Counted from the first letter of the stretch, positions 18,345-27,816 are shown. The stretch is DNA of 59,114 nt from Dysgonomonas sp. Marseille-P4677 (GCF_016652235.1 NZ_JAEPKU010000011.1:1-59114), one strand, 5' to 3'. A program made the numbers and translations. Notes: generated by a model not told the origin, from the sequence alone.

Positions 18345-19862
18345 TTACAGATGGCAGTCTCGAAGCAGGTCATTTACAGTCTTAACAGGGTTAAATGTTT
18401 CGATTGGGATCTCCACAAAAATTGTATTCCAGTCAGACATCGCTCCATTCCATAACCCAGGCAGCTCGAGAGCTTTCAGCTCTTTACCATTTTTAGATTT
18501 TATAGAAATAAAACCGGTATTGGCATCCACATAGTTTTTCAGATTAAAATCTCCTCCTCTATAATCTTTTAAACCACAAACAATATCCACCGGATTGAAA
18601 TGAGTTCCGTTATTGAACATCTCCTTTTTGGCACTATCAGACATATCTATTTGCGAACTTTCTAGTATTTGAGGAGATATTGTTTCATCAAAGTTCATTG
18701 CTAAAAAAGGGCCTCCTCCTGGCTCGCCTATATTTCTAACCATTCCGCAAACACGACATGGCCTATCTAATTTACGCTTCAAATAAAGAACCAATTCTGC
18801 ATCTTCTAAAAATTTAGTATCCGGATTCTTTATATTCAATGTATTTTGCAAGAAGTAGAGTATCTCCATCAATTCGTCATGTGTATACTTTCCACTATCT
18901 ATCAATCTCAAATACTCAAATATTTTTTGCTGTTTTTCAACTAATACGCCAGCTAATATTTTCTTATATTTAGTTTCAGTTTCTTTATACTTATCCGGAA
19001 CTGTATTGTCTATGTTTTTAACAAAAACAACATCAGCATCTAAATCATTTAAATTTTCAATCAAAGCTCCATGTCCTCCCGGCCTGAAAATGATTTTACC
19101 ATTTTCCCTGAACGGCTCATTATTTGCATCAACAGCAACTGTGTCTGTACTAGCCTTTTGTTCACTAAAGCTCACATGATAAGTAACATCCAATTCTTTT
19201 TCTATTTGAGCTTTTTGACTTTTTATCAACTCCTCAAACAATCCCCTATGCTCCGGAGATACTGTAAAGTGAATATCAATCTCCCCTTTCGAATTTTTAG
19301 CATACAGATAACCTTCCTTGAGATGCTCTTCGACAGGTGTACGCGACGAATCAGCATATTTATGAAATTTAAGCAATCCTTTAGGAAGACTTCCATAATT
19401 CAGGCCTTCTTGTGTCAGTAGATTCTTCACAACCAGCTTATATCCATCATTTGCCAATAAATCATTAATACTTTTGCCTTCATTTTTCAGACATGTAGCA
19501 TTTAAATCATCATAGAAAGCAAACTTCGAAAGTCCGTCGAAAAAGGTTTTCACAAAAGCAGAAGCAGGAAGATTATTATCTCCTTCCAAGAATTCAAACA
19601 AATCTTTAAACATTCGACTTGCCGCTCCTGATGCCGGAACAAACTTCAATATTTTTTTACCGGAAGCGAGATAATTATCCCAGCTATTAAGGTATTTCTG
19701 CTCTTCTTCATTCGAAACAACCATTATACCTTTTTCAACTGATGCAGGAGCAAACAATTCTAAGAAAGGAAACCCATTTTTAAAATTATCCAACTGTTTT
19801 TGAAAGTCCTCCAAAGAAATACCCTTCTGCTCAAGAGCCAATTTATCTGATTCTGTTATCAT
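18345..19862 (-). CDS. DUF4301 family protein, nucleotidyltransferase-like motifs
   Basis: Cytoplasmic protein of 505 residues matching the DUF4301 family common in Bacteroidota. Several segments look like a sugar-1-phosphate nucleotidyltransferase: P76-A-S-G-A-A-S-R83-M-F-K86 resembles the GxGTRxxxxxPK nucleotide loop, PGGHGAL (261-267) resembles the PPGHGD box of UDP-sugar pyrophosphorylases, and VKNIDN (281-286) resembles their NxDN metal-site strand. A C-terminal CRVCG (369-373) and GEPGGGPF follow. I infer a GT-A-like nucleotidyltransferase fold, but no substrate is established. It is transcribed alone, between the T9SS operon and the trmH-folB pair. Confidence 0.85.
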   Translation of the reverse strand: MITESDKLALEQKGISLEDFQKQLDNFKNGFPFLELFAPASVEKGIMVVSNEEEQKYLNSWDNYLASGKKILKFVPASGAASRMFKDLFEFLEGDNNLPASAFVKTFFDGLSKFAFYDDLNATCLKNEGKSINDLLANDGYKLVVKNLLTQEGLNYGSLPKGLLKFHKYADSSRTPVEEHLKEGYLYAKNSKGEIDIHFTVSPEHRGLFEELIKSQKAQIEKELDVTYHVSFSEQKASTDTVAVDANNEPFRENGKIIFRPGGHGALIENLNDLDADVVFVKNIDNTVPDKYKETETKYKKILAGVLVEKQQKIFEYLRLIDSGKYTHDELMEILYFLQNTLNIKNPDTKFLEDAELVLYLKRKLDRPCRVCGMVRNIGEPGGGPFLAMNFDETISPQILESSQIDMSDSAKKEMFNNGTHFNPVDIVCGLKDYRGGDFNLKNYVDANTGFISIKSKNGKELKALELPGLWNGAMSDWNTIFVEIPIETFNPVKTVNDLLRDCHL

Positions 19863-19918
19863 AGTCTGCCAATAGCTAATAGTGATTCTCTACAAAACTA
19901 ACAAAAATATCATTAAGT

Positions 19919-20449
19919 TCAGTTCATCTGTTTAAAAATTTCCCAGACAACTATACCTGTAGCTACAGAAACATTCAATGAGTGCTTTGTTCCATATTGG
20001 GGTATTTCGATACAACAATGACATTTATCGACTATATCTTGTTGAACTCCCTTAACCTCATTACCTAAAATAATTGCATACTTTTTTGTTTTGTCTATTA
20101 CTAAATGATCTAACATTATACTCCCTTTTGCTTGCTCAACAGCGCATATAACAAAACCCTGCTTCTCCAATTCTTCTACAGCCTCATTTGTGTACTCAAA
20201 GTAGCGCCAGTCTACAGAATCTTCCGCACCTAATGCTGTTTTATGTATTTCTGCATTTGGTGGGCAAGCGGTTATCCCACATAAATATAATGACTCTATT
20301 AAAAAAGCATCTGATGTACGAAAAACAGATCCTATATTATTCAGACTTCTTATATTGTCCAAAACAATGACCAACGGAGTTTTTTCCATTACCCTAAATT
20401 CTTCAACTGTAATCCGTTCCAGCTCTGTTATCTTCTTTACTTTCATCAT
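19919..20449 (-). CDS. TrmH/SpoU-family RNA 2'-O-methyltransferase
   Basis: SPOUT-class methyltransferase of 176 residues, the short form without an N-terminal RNA-binding domain. The three SpoU motifs are present: VLDNIRSLNNIGSVFRTSDA (motif 1, with the catalytic Arg), AIILGNEVKGV (motif 2) and IPQYGTKHSLNVSVATGIV (motif 3, the SAM-binding knot). The target, probably a tRNA or rRNA ribose, cannot be assigned. The start is two adjacent ATG codons, of which I keep the first. It begins one base after the folB stop, so the two are co-transcribed. Confidence 0.92.
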   Translation of the reverse strand: MMKVKKITELERITVEEFRVMEKTPLVIVLDNIRSLNNIGSVFRTSDAFLIESLYLCGITACPPNAEIHKTALGAEDSVDWRYFEYTNEAVEELEKQGFVICAVEQAKGSIMLDHLVIDKTKKYAIILGNEVKGVQQDIVDKCHCCIEIPQYGTKHSLNVSVATGIVVWEIFKQMN

Positions 20450-20450
20450 T

Positions 20451-20804
20451 TTAATCTATTAGAATTACACTCGCATAATCCAGTTGTCCCCCCATAGGAG
20501 GATTCCGCTTCGATAGTTTTACTTCCAAAGTTTCTATTTGCGTATATTCCTTTTTCAATCTACGAATAATGCGACCAGCCACATGTTCTAATAAGCGAGA
20601 TGGTATCATCATTTCTTGTTTTACAGACTCATATACATCTGCATAACTGATTGTATCATTTAAATTATCAGATTTAGAAGCCGGCTCCAAATCTAATTCT
20701 ATTTTTATATTCAGCACATAGACATTGCCAACTGTAGTTTCCTGATGAAACACTCCATGATGAGCATAAAATATCAGATTTTCTAATAATATATAACTTT
20801 TCAC
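20451..20804 (-). CDS. folB: Dihydroneopterin aldolase
   Basis: Folate-pathway enzyme of 117 residues that splits dihydroneopterin into hydroxymethyl-dihydropterin and glycolaldehyde. The sequence has LLENLIFYAHHGVFHQE at the start (pterin contact Glu), the DTISYADVYESVKQ helix, and the C-terminal KLSKRNPPMGG with the catalytic Lys. The start codon is GTG (20802-20804); no in-frame ATG gives a full-length family member. A near-consensus TATCTTTA lies about 30 bases upstream. It forms a two-gene unit with a SpoU methyltransferase. Confidence 0.93.
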   Translation of the reverse strand: MKSYILLENLIFYAHHGVFHQETTVGNVYVLNIKIELDLEPASKSDNLNDTISYADVYESVKQEMMIPSRLLEHVAGRIIRRLKKEYTQIETLEVKLSKRNPPMGGQLDYASVILID

Positions 20805-20952
20805 ACTTTGTATTTTTTACTATTTAGCATGTAAAGATAAATATTTTAAGAAGAAGTTATTAATATAATATATCTGAATAGAATACTTGTTATAAACTAT
20901 TAAAGCTTGACTATTTTCAATAAAGAACATTAAGGGTTTGATGTTTTTTAAT

Positions 20953-20960
20953 TAAGTTTG
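20953..20960 (+). promoter_or_regulatory. -7 element for the bactofilin operon
   Basis: TAAGTTTG matches TAnnTTTG and lies 21 bases before the bactofilin ATG. A TTTG at 20937-20940 is present but only 12 bases upstream, shorter than the usual 19-20 base spacer. Confidence 0.5.
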
Positions 20961-20981
20961 TCGTCTAAACAACAAATTTAT

Positions 20982-21338
20982 ATGGCTAAAATAAAAGAAG
21001 TAATTGCTATAGCTGCTAACACACATAATATACTATCCTCCGGTACACATATCATAGGTGACGTCACAGCAGAAAAAGATCTCCGTATCGACAGTACAAT
21101 AGAGGGAAACATCATTTGTAAAGGTAAAATTATTATTGGGACCGAAGGCTCTGTTATTGGAAATATAGAGTCGGTCAATATCGAAATACTAGGTAGGGTC
21201 AAAGGTAATCTCACTTGTCGTGAGACCCTTATATTAAGAGCGTCGGCTTTTTTTTCAGGTGAAGTAAAAACCGGAATTATAGAAATAGAACCGGGAGCCA
21301 ATTTTGAAGGATCCTGCATTATGTTCACAGAAAAATAA
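20982..21338 (+). CDS. Bactofilin-family polymer-forming cytoskeletal protein
   Basis: Protein of 118 residues consisting almost wholly of one bactofilin (DUF583) beta-helix: repeating short strands such as GTHIIGDVTAEKDLRIDSTIEGNIICKG and GSVIGNIESVNIEI. Bactofilins polymerise without nucleotide and scaffold envelope or cell-shape functions. I use the ATG at 20982, since upstream codons would need a TTG start that overlaps the likely promoter. The stop lies 19 bases before the aminopeptidase ATG, so it heads a plus-strand operon running to 25717. Confidence 0.92.
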   Translation: MAKIKEVIAIAANTHNILSSGTHIIGDVTAEKDLRIDSTIEGNIICKGKIIIGTEGSVIGNIESVNIEILGRVKGNLTCRETLILRASAFFSGEVKTGIIEIEPGANFEGSCIMFTEK

Positions 21339-21357
21339 ACATCTAAATACCATCACA

Positions 21358-23136
21358 ATGAGTAACACTATAAATAAAAGACTCCGCGCTTTACGGGGAT
21401 TTATGGAAGAAAAGGAATTACATGCTTTTATCATTCCAAGTACTGACTCTCATTTGAGTGAATATCCGGCATTACATTGGGCTTCGAGAGAATGGATAAG
21501 CGGATTCACCGGTTCGGCAGGAACAATAGTTGTAACGCGTGAAAAAGCTGGATTATGGACTGATTCACGTTATTTTTTACAGGGAGCAGAACAACTCAGA
21601 GGTACCGAAATAGAACTATTCAAAGATGGCCTACCCTCTACTCCCTCGATTGTAGAATGGTTAACAGCAGAATTAGGGAAAGGAGAGAATGTGGGAATAG
21701 ATGGCAGTGTATATGCCGCTAAAGAAGCATTCAGTCTTACCCATAAATTAAATATGAAAGGACTGCATCTGATTAGTGACTATGATCCTTTCACTTCTAT
21801 ATGGCACGACAGACCTGAAATACCTAAGAATCCATTCTTTGTCTTACCTGAGAAATATACAGGAGAATCGGCTCGTAAAAAGATAGCACGTATCTGTGAA
21901 AACATTGAAAAAGAAGGAGCTGAATCACTTCTTGTAGCTTCTTTGGATACTATTGCCTGGATATTTAACATTAGAGGTAATGATGTAAAATGTAATCCTG
22001 TAACTGTTAGCTACGCATATATATCAAAAAAAGAAACAGTTTTATTTATCGATCCGAAAAAGCTTACCAGCGAAACTAGTGAGTATTTAAAATCGGAAGG
22101 TATAACTATAGCTGAATACTCAAAAGTATTCGATTATATAGCCAACATAAAAACTTCGGTTTGCTTAGATAGCAATAAAGTAACATTCAAGTTATATAAT
22201 ACTATTCCTGATGGCATTAGAATAGTAGATACGCTATCACCTGCCGACATGATGAAAAGCATCAAAAACGAGACAGAAATACAAGGATTCAACAATGCAA
22301 TGGAGAGGGATGGAGTAGCCTTAGTACGTTTCTTCATATGGCTCGAAAAAGCTGTACACGAAGGAAACGTCACAGAGATTATGATTCCTAAAAAGCTAGT
22401 TGAATATAGAAGTCAGCAAAAAAACTATGTTGGTGAAAGTTTTGATACAATATCGGGCTATGGGCCGAATGGAGCTATAGTACATTACAATGTATCACAA
22501 GAAAGTTCATTAACCATAAAACCAGAAGGTCTCTTGCTTGTAGATTCAGGTGCACAATATTTCGATGGCACAACTGATATTACCCGTACAGTGGCCGTAG
22601 GGCCGCTTAACGACCAAATGAAAAAAGATTATACCATGGTTCTGAAAGGGCATATTGCTTTATCTACTGCTATATTTCCACAAGGAACCAGAGGCAGTCA
22701 ACTGGATATCCTAGCCAGACGGTCACTTTGGGATAATGGACTGAACTATCTGCATGGAACCGGACATGGTATCGGACATTTTCTTAATGTACATGAAGGT
22801 CCGCAAAGCATTCGCATGAACGAAAATCCGGTTACATTACAACCTGGTATGATTACATCGAATGAGCCCGGACTTTATAGAGCCGGTAAATACGGTATTC
22901 GTACAGAAAATTTAATTCTTACGCGGCACGAAACAACTACAGAATTTGGAGATTTTTATTCTTTCAAAACAATTACTTTATGCCCTATAGATACAATTCC
23001 TATAATTAAAGAAATGTTGGCGCCGGAAGAAATTGTTTGGTTCAACGAATATCACAAGCTTGTATATGACCGCCTTTCCCCTCTATTAACAGCTGAAGAA
23101 AAGCAATGGTTAAAAACTAAAACAAATGAAATATAA
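21358..23136 (+). CDS. Xaa-Pro aminopeptidase (M24B)
   Basis: Metallopeptidase of 592 residues that removes an N-terminal residue preceding proline. It has the three-domain layout of eukaryotic-type aminopeptidase P: two creatinase N-terminal domains (about 1-310, starting with IIPSTDSHLSEYP) and a C-terminal pita-bread domain with the metal ligands in DSGAQYFDGTTDITRT, HGTGHGIGHFLNVHEGP, NEPGLY and GIRTENL. The start is the ATG at 21358; a longer frame would overlap the bactofilin gene. No signal peptide, so it is cytoplasmic. The 3' end overlaps the next gene by 11 bases. Confidence 0.94.
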   Translation: MSNTINKRLRALRGFMEEKELHAFIIPSTDSHLSEYPALHWASREWISGFTGSAGTIVVTREKAGLWTDSRYFLQGAEQLRGTEIELFKDGLPSTPSIVEWLTAELGKGENVGIDGSVYAAKEAFSLTHKLNMKGLHLISDYDPFTSIWHDRPEIPKNPFFVLPEKYTGESARKKIARICENIEKEGAESLLVASLDTIAWIFNIRGNDVKCNPVTVSYAYISKKETVLFIDPKKLTSETSEYLKSEGITIAEYSKVFDYIANIKTSVCLDSNKVTFKLYNTIPDGIRIVDTLSPADMMKSIKNETEIQGFNNAMERDGVALVRFFIWLEKAVHEGNVTEIMIPKKLVEYRSQQKNYVGESFDTISGYGPNGAIVHYNVSQESSLTIKPEGLLLVDSGAQYFDGTTDITRTVAVGPLNDQMKKDYTMVLKGHIALSTAIFPQGTRGSQLDILARRSLWDNGLNYLHGTGHGIGHFLNVHEGPQSIRMNENPVTLQPGMITSNEPGLYRAGKYGIRTENLILTRHETTTEFGDFYSFKTITLCPIDTIPIIKEMLAPEEIVWFNEYHKLVYDRLSPLLTAEEKQWLKTKTNEI

Positions 23137-24541
23137 GATCCTATTTATATTGAGCCTTCTCGTTTTTTTGAAAACAGAGGCTCAATATAACATACAAAAT
23201 AGAGAAACCAAATTTCGTATAGAAGTAAACATTCCAACCCAAAAAGAAAAGACAATCTACTTGGGTCAATATTGGAATGGTTCGACTTATGCGAAAGATT
23301 CAGCACAACTATCTAATAAAGGAATAGCCATATTCGACATTTCGGAAAAAATTATACCCGGTCAATATTTCCTATACATAAAACCTGATTTCCAAATAGA
23401 TCTTCTAATTGATGAGGGACAAAACAATATCGAAATTTCCCTGGATGATAATAACTTTTCAAACAGTACAGTATCAGGTAGCTCTGATACAAAACTGCTA
23501 TGGGAGTATTTAGACAAAACACAAAAATGGAACGACGAAAAATATAAGCTTGAGGAACAACTCGAAAGCCCATCTATTTCAGCACAAAAACGCAATAAAA
23601 TAGAGGGCCAACTAAAAAAAATAGAAGATAAATCTCAAGCTTATACAAACACCTTAGTAATAGAGAACAAAAACAACTGGTTTGGGTGTTTCTTAAAAGG
23701 AACCGAACCTATAAAATATCCTTTTGCTCAGCCCAAAAGTGAAAATGAATTTACTCTAAATAAAAAATACGGAGTAAATCATTTCTTCGATAATGTAAAT
23801 TTAGAGGACCCTCGTTTTTGGAATACAAACTATCTAACAAGCTACATTGATACATACATGCAGAATTGGGTGGAACAGTATCCTGATTCGTTGGCAGCTG
23901 CGGCAAGCAGGCTGGTTGCAAAAACGATGGGTAATCAAAAATGTTTCGAGCGCATGTTGTCTCGGCTAACCAATAATGCCATCAAAAGCAACCGTATGGG
24001 GGATGAAAACATATGGGCTAGACTTTATGAAGATTATATTTTAAACAAAAATATACCTTGGATAGACAGTACTCAACTTGTGGATTTGAAAAAAATGTAT
24101 GAGCCAATCAAAAATAATAGAATAGGAATGCGAGCTCATAATTTGACTCTCAAAACTATGAGTGGTCAAACAGTTAACACAAACGAAATACCGTCAAAGT
24201 ATTTGATCCTTTATTTTTATGACCCGGGATGTGGACATTGTAAAACTTCAGTACCATCATTACATAATGAATTATATGCTAAATATAAAGATAAAGGCGT
24301 TGAAGTAGTAGCAATAAATATATCATCGAACCAACAAGCATGGATAGACTTTGTTAATCAGCATAAAATTTCAGACTGGTTCAATTGTGCTGACCCCGAC
24401 TACAAGTCAGAATACTGGATGTATTACAATACATCGGGAGTGCCGTCGGTCTATGTTTTAAATGAAAACAAAACAATCATAGCAAAGTCTATTGATGAAC
24501 AGAATCTGGAAAAATTATTTGATTATTATCTAAATAAATAA
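23126..24541 (+). CDS. TlpA-like thioredoxin-fold protein with an N-terminal DUF5106-type region
   Basis: Exported or periplasmic protein of 471 residues. It has a signal peptide (about 1-20), an N-terminal beta-rich domain (about 28-115) as in Bacteroidota DUF4369/DUF5106 proteins, a helical middle, and a C-terminal thioredoxin-like domain (about 330-471) with the redox motif CGHC in FYDPGCGHCKTSVP and a cis-Pro segment SGVPSVYVL. Such proteins reduce or reshuffle disulfides outside the cytoplasm. Its first 11 bases overlap the aminopeptidase gene, so it is probably translationally coupled. The physiological partner is unknown. Confidence 0.87.
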   Translation: MKYKILFILSLLVFLKTEAQYNIQNRETKFRIEVNIPTQKEKTIYLGQYWNGSTYAKDSAQLSNKGIAIFDISEKIIPGQYFLYIKPDFQIDLLIDEGQNNIEISLDDNNFSNSTVSGSSDTKLLWEYLDKTQKWNDEKYKLEEQLESPSISAQKRNKIEGQLKKIEDKSQAYTNTLVIENKNNWFGCFLKGTEPIKYPFAQPKSENEFTLNKKYGVNHFFDNVNLEDPRFWNTNYLTSYIDTYMQNWVEQYPDSLAAAASRLVAKTMGNQKCFERMLSRLTNNAIKSNRMGDENIWARLYEDYILNKNIPWIDSTQLVDLKKMYEPIKNNRIGMRAHNLTLKTMSGQTVNTNEIPSKYLILYFYDPGCGHCKTSVPSLHNELYAKYKDKGVEVVAINISSNQQAWIDFVNQHKISDWFNCADPDYKSEYWMYYNTSGVPSVYVLNENKTIIAKSIDEQNLEKLFDYYLNK

Positions 24542-24542
24542 A

Positions 24543-25061
24543 ATGGCTTTAATAAAAGAAGTGAGGGGTTTTACACCCGAAATTGGAGAAAATACATATT
24601 TAGCTGAGAATGCAACTATAATAGGTGATGTAATTATAGGAAAGGACTGTAGTATTTGGTTCAATGCTGTTCTACGTGGCGATGTCAATTCCATACGCAT
24701 AGGAAACAGAGTCAACATACAAGATGGCAGCGTATTACACACACTATATCAAAAATCTGTAGTCGAAATCGGAGACGATGTATCTGTTGGGCACAATGTT
24801 GTAATACATGGAGCCAAAATTGAAAATGGAGCATTGATCGGTATGGGAGCTATTGTTCTCGATCATGCGGTTATAGGTGAAGGAGCAATTATTGCGGCCG
24901 GATCTGTTGTATTAAGTGGTACACAGGTAGAACCAGGGAGCATCTATGCTGGAGTACCTGCTAAATTTGTGAAGAAAGTAGATTCGGAACAAGCTAAAGA
25001 AATAAATCAGAAAATAGCAAAAAACTATCTGATGTATTCAGGTTGGTTTAAAGAAGAATAA
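24543..25061 (+). CDS. Gamma-class carbonic anhydrase family protein
   Basis: Protein of 172 residues built as a left-handed beta-helix of hexapeptide repeats (IIGDVIIGKDCSIWFNAVLRGDVNSIRIG). The metal-site positions of the gamma family are visible: RGDVNSIRIG, QDGSVLH with the first His, and VGHNVVIHGAKI with the other two His. These are trimeric zinc or iron enzymes or, in many bacteria, YrdA/PaaY-like proteins with weak hydratase activity. It starts one base after the previous stop and is followed by a nitroreductase gene 26 bases on. Confidence 0.92.
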   Translation: MALIKEVRGFTPEIGENTYLAENATIIGDVIIGKDCSIWFNAVLRGDVNSIRIGNRVNIQDGSVLHTLYQKSVVEIGDDVSVGHNVVIHGAKIENGALIGMGAIVLDHAVIGEGAIIAAGSVVLSGTQVEPGSIYAGVPAKFVKKVDSEQAKEINQKIAKNYLMYSGWFKEE

Positions 25062-25087
25062 AGACAGTACGATTAAACCCGAAAGAC

Positions 25088-25717
25088 ATGAATTTAATTG
25101 AAGATCTGGAATGGAGACATGCCTGTAAAGGAATGAATGGCAGAAAAGTACCACAAAACATAGTTGAAAGAATCCTTAAAGCAGTGAGCCTAGCACCATC
25201 CTCATTGGGTATGCAGGCTTATAAAATCTTAGTGATAGAAAACGAACAACTTAAAGAACAAATTTTTAATGAAGCATGTCTTCAACAGCCAATAAAAGGG
25301 TGTTCGCATCTACTGGTTTTTACTTCTTATACACAGATAACCGAAAAATATCTTGACGACTACTTTAGACTAATAAAGCTAAAACGCAATCCGGATGATG
25401 AATGGTGCGATAATTATAGGAAGAAAATAGAGTCGTTTCTAGAAAGAAACCAAAATAATATGGAGGCATGGTTAACTCATCAGGTTTATATTGCACTGGG
25501 AATAGCCTGTGTGGCCGCGGCCAATGAGAAAGTCGATTCCGTTCCTATCGAAGGCTTTAACAAAGACACATTAAATAGGATTCTAAATCTTCCGGCTCAA
25601 GGATTATCTACTTCGGTTCTCCTTCCGCTTGGATATAGAGACCCGGAAAAAGACTGGATGAATAATCAAGCTAAAGTTAGAAAAGATAAAGAAGATATAT
25701 TTGAAATTATAAAATAA
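25088..25717 (+). CDS. Nitroreductase-family FMN oxidoreductase
   Basis: Flavoprotein of 209 residues of the NfsB/nitroreductase fold. Family marks are RHACKGMNGRKVPQNIVERIL at the N-terminus (FMN phosphate contact), AVSLAPSSLGMQAYKILVI, WLTHQVYIALGIACVAAA, and LLPLGYRDPEKDW near the end. It probably reduces quinones or nitro compounds with NAD(P)H. The stop codon is the first part of a short AGCTT triple repeat (25715-25732). It appears to be the last gene of the bactofilin operon. Confidence 0.9.
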   Translation: MNLIEDLEWRHACKGMNGRKVPQNIVERILKAVSLAPSSLGMQAYKILVIENEQLKEQIFNEACLQQPIKGCSHLLVFTSYTQITEKYLDDYFRLIKLKRNPDDEWCDNYRKKIESFLERNQNNMEAWLTHQVYIALGIACVAAANEKVDSVPIEGFNKDTLNRILNLPAQGLSTSVLLPLGYRDPEKDWMNNQAKVRKDKEDIFEIIK

Positions 25718-25854
25718 GCTTAGCTTAGCTTACCTCTTATAGCTTTTAAGGATAGTTATTCTTTATAATATTCTAAACCTTATGGAATGAATTGGTGTTT
25801 CATATACTATAGACAACCATTATAAATCCACATTCTCAATAATTCATATAGAAT

Positions 25855-26832
25855 ATGCAAAAAGATATCCTTAAAAAAATACTGGCAAAACCAGGAGAAA
25901 AGCATAAAGTATCCGATTTTGAGACTAATTATACAGCTAATCTTGTAAAAGAGAAATCAACCAACCTACTGGAAGAAAATATCCAAGAACTTGCTGTTTT
26001 ACAAGACAAACTATATGCTCAAGATCGATATTCCATATTAGTCATTTTTCAGGCAATGGATGCAGCCGGTAAGGATGGCACAGTAAAACATGTCATGTCT
26101 GGGATTAATCCACAAGGATGCCAGGTCTATTCTTTCAAACAGCCATCGGCAGAAGAATTAGACCATGATTATCTGTGGAGAATTTACAGATGCCTTCCTG
26201 AACGTGGACGAATAGGTATTTTCAACAGATCTCATTACGAAGATGTTCTTGTGGCTAAGGTTCATCCTTCTATTGTACTGAACGGAAAGCTACCTAAAAT
26301 TAATACAATAGAAGATATCAGTGACAAATTCTGGAAGAAACGTTATAGACAAATAAACAACATGGAAAGACATCTTACTGAAAACGGCACTATTATTATC
26401 AAATTCTTTCTTAATGTATCGAAAGAAGAACAGAAAAAACGCTTCTTAGACAGGCTCGACGATGAATCTAAAAATTGGAAATTTTCGGCTTCCGACATAA
26501 AAGAAAGTGAATATTGGGACGATTATATGAAGGCGTATTCTGATATGCTAACATATACATCCACTGAAGATGCCCCTTGGTACGTAATTCCAGCTGATAA
26601 TAAATGGTTTATGAGATACGCAGTAGGACAAATAATATGTGATAGACTGCAGGAAATAGATTTACATTATCCCATACTGAGCAATGCAGCTAAAGCTGAA
26701 ATAGAAGATGCAAAAAGGGCATTCTCTGACGACCTTATCATCAAGAAAAATCCATCTGCCGGCCGTAAAACTAAACAAGTAAAAACGCTTAAAGATAAAC
26801 GGAAAAGTAAGAAGCGCAGAGCTACAAGATAA
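25855..26832 (+). CDS. Polyphosphate kinase 2-family polyphosphate:nucleotide phosphotransferase
   Basis: Cytoplasmic kinase of 325 residues that transfers phosphate between polyphosphate and a nucleoside mono- or diphosphate. The P-loop is at 68-76 (MDAAGKDGT), and the Walker B-like FNRSHYEDVL with the lid-region RLPE-like CLPERGRIGIF follows. A long basic tail (after residue 300, rich in Lys and Arg) extends past the kinase domain and may bind polyphosphate. It is a single PPK2 domain. Subclass (AMP or ADP preference) is not decided by the motifs I can see. A bidirectional terminator follows. Confidence 0.93.
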   Translation: MQKDILKKILAKPGEKHKVSDFETNYTANLVKEKSTNLLEENIQELAVLQDKLYAQDRYSILVIFQAMDAAGKDGTVKHVMSGINPQGCQVYSFKQPSAEELDHDYLWRIYRCLPERGRIGIFNRSHYEDVLVAKVHPSIVLNGKLPKINTIEDISDKFWKKRYRQINNMERHLTENGTIIIKFFLNVSKEEQKKRFLDRLDDESKNWKFSASDIKESEYWDDYMKAYSDMLTYTSTEDAPWYVIPADNKWFMRYAVGQIICDRLQEIDLHYPILSNAAKAEIEDAKRAFSDDLIIKKNPSAGRKTKQVKTLKDKRKSKKRRATR

Positions 26833-26867
26833 ATGAATCAAGGGTTTGCTACCCATTTTACTTATAT

Positions 26868-26919
26868 AGAAACCGGATTCTTTAGCAATTATTTTATTTT
26901 GTTAAAGAATCCGGTTTCT
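26868..26919. terminator. Bidirectional terminator between PPK2 and a lipoprotein gene
   Basis: A perfect 17-bp stem joins 26868-26884 (AGAAACCGGATTCTTTA) and 26903-26919 with an 18-base loop, placed between convergent genes. The flanks are A/T-rich but without long T-tracts on either strand. Confidence 0.75.
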
Positions 26920-26941
26920 AAAAATTTATCATTAAATATTG

Positions 26942-27769
26942 TTATTCTACTCTGGTAAAATTAACATTGAGTGTAGCTGCTTCTAATACAAAACCTTCGT
27001 AGTCACTGCCTAGTATTTCTGTTAGCGCTCGCTGATAATCCCCTTCTAATTCTCTTTTTTTATCAAGTGAAATTATCAGATTATCTTTTTGTAAGCTATA
27101 TGTATATACCTCATCGCTGCTTTTATCTCCATCAAAGTTACCCGTAAGGGTTAAAACATCGCCTGCTATGCTATAATTACCTTCAGACTCTAATTCATCA
27201 TTTTCATAAGAGCTAAAAGTCAGATCGGCATTGAAGTATGTAAGTAATTCAACATCCACGGTCTCTTTACCTGACAAAGTAAATTCTCTAATTATAAATT
27301 CGGCTATCCTTGCATCATATGCAGATTTATTACTTTTTACTGTAGCCGAATATCTTGTCAGTTTCCAGCCTCCAATAAGAGTTAAGTGAGTTGGAGTAGT
27401 AATTTCGATAGTATTAGATTCTCCAATAACTGAAGATTCTCCTGAATCTCTGAATGCTTTTACCATTATAGTATATTTTACTTCAGGTTGGAAATAAGTT
27501 CCTTCCCATTCTATCGTAGCAGGATCATTAGCGTCAGCCATCTTAAAATTGGATGTTTGCCACTTAGTCTCTCCTTCTGCCTTAAAAAATACCTGATAAC
27601 TATAAGTCCCATCTACTTTTGACCAATTAAGAGCAATAATATTATGAGCAACAGCTTCTCCGGTTAGAGTCATAGCGGTAATCGTACCATTATCGTCATT
27701 GTTATCGTCATCCGAACATGAAGCAAAGAATAAAGGAAAAGCTAAAAGTAGTACTAGAATTTTTTTCAT
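26942..27769 (-). CDS. Surface lipoprotein with an FnIII-like and a lipocalin-like domain
   Basis: Lipoprotein of 275 residues. The lipobox Cys is residue 18 and is followed by SDDDNNDDN, an acidic patch like the surface-export signal of Bacteroidota lipoproteins, so it should face outward. Residues about 30-130 form a fibronectin type III-like domain (HNIIALNWSKVDGTYSYQVFFK), and about 130-275 start with GGWKLTRYSA, as in lipocalin-like domains. Ligand unknown. It has the best promoter in the window (27817-27848) and stands alone, convergent with PPK2. Confidence 0.8.
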   Translation of the reverse strand: MKKILVLLLAFPLFFASCSDDDNNDDNGTITAMTLTGEAVAHNIIALNWSKVDGTYSYQVFFKAEGETKWQTSNFKMADANDPATIEWEGTYFQPEVKYTIMVKAFRDSGESSVIGESNTIEITTPTHLTLIGGWKLTRYSATVKSNKSAYDARIAEFIIREFTLSGKETVDVELLTYFNADLTFSSYENDELESEGNYSIAGDVLTLTGNFDGDKSSDEVYTYSLQKDNLIISLDKKRELEGDYQRALTEILGSDYEGFVLEAATLNVNFTRVE

Positions 27770-27816
27770 TGTAAAAAAGTGTTAGTTTTAAAAAGTGTTA
27801 TTAAAGATATAAAGGC

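Noticed and set aside
19071-19421. Open frame of 116 codons opposite the DUF4301 gene
   Set aside because: Shadow of a conserved gene; composition rich in Phe, Ile and Arg without domain signal.
25715-25732. Triple AGCTT repeat at the end of the nitroreductase gene
   Set aside because: Only three short units, overlapping a stop codon; too small to call a functional repeat or recombination site.
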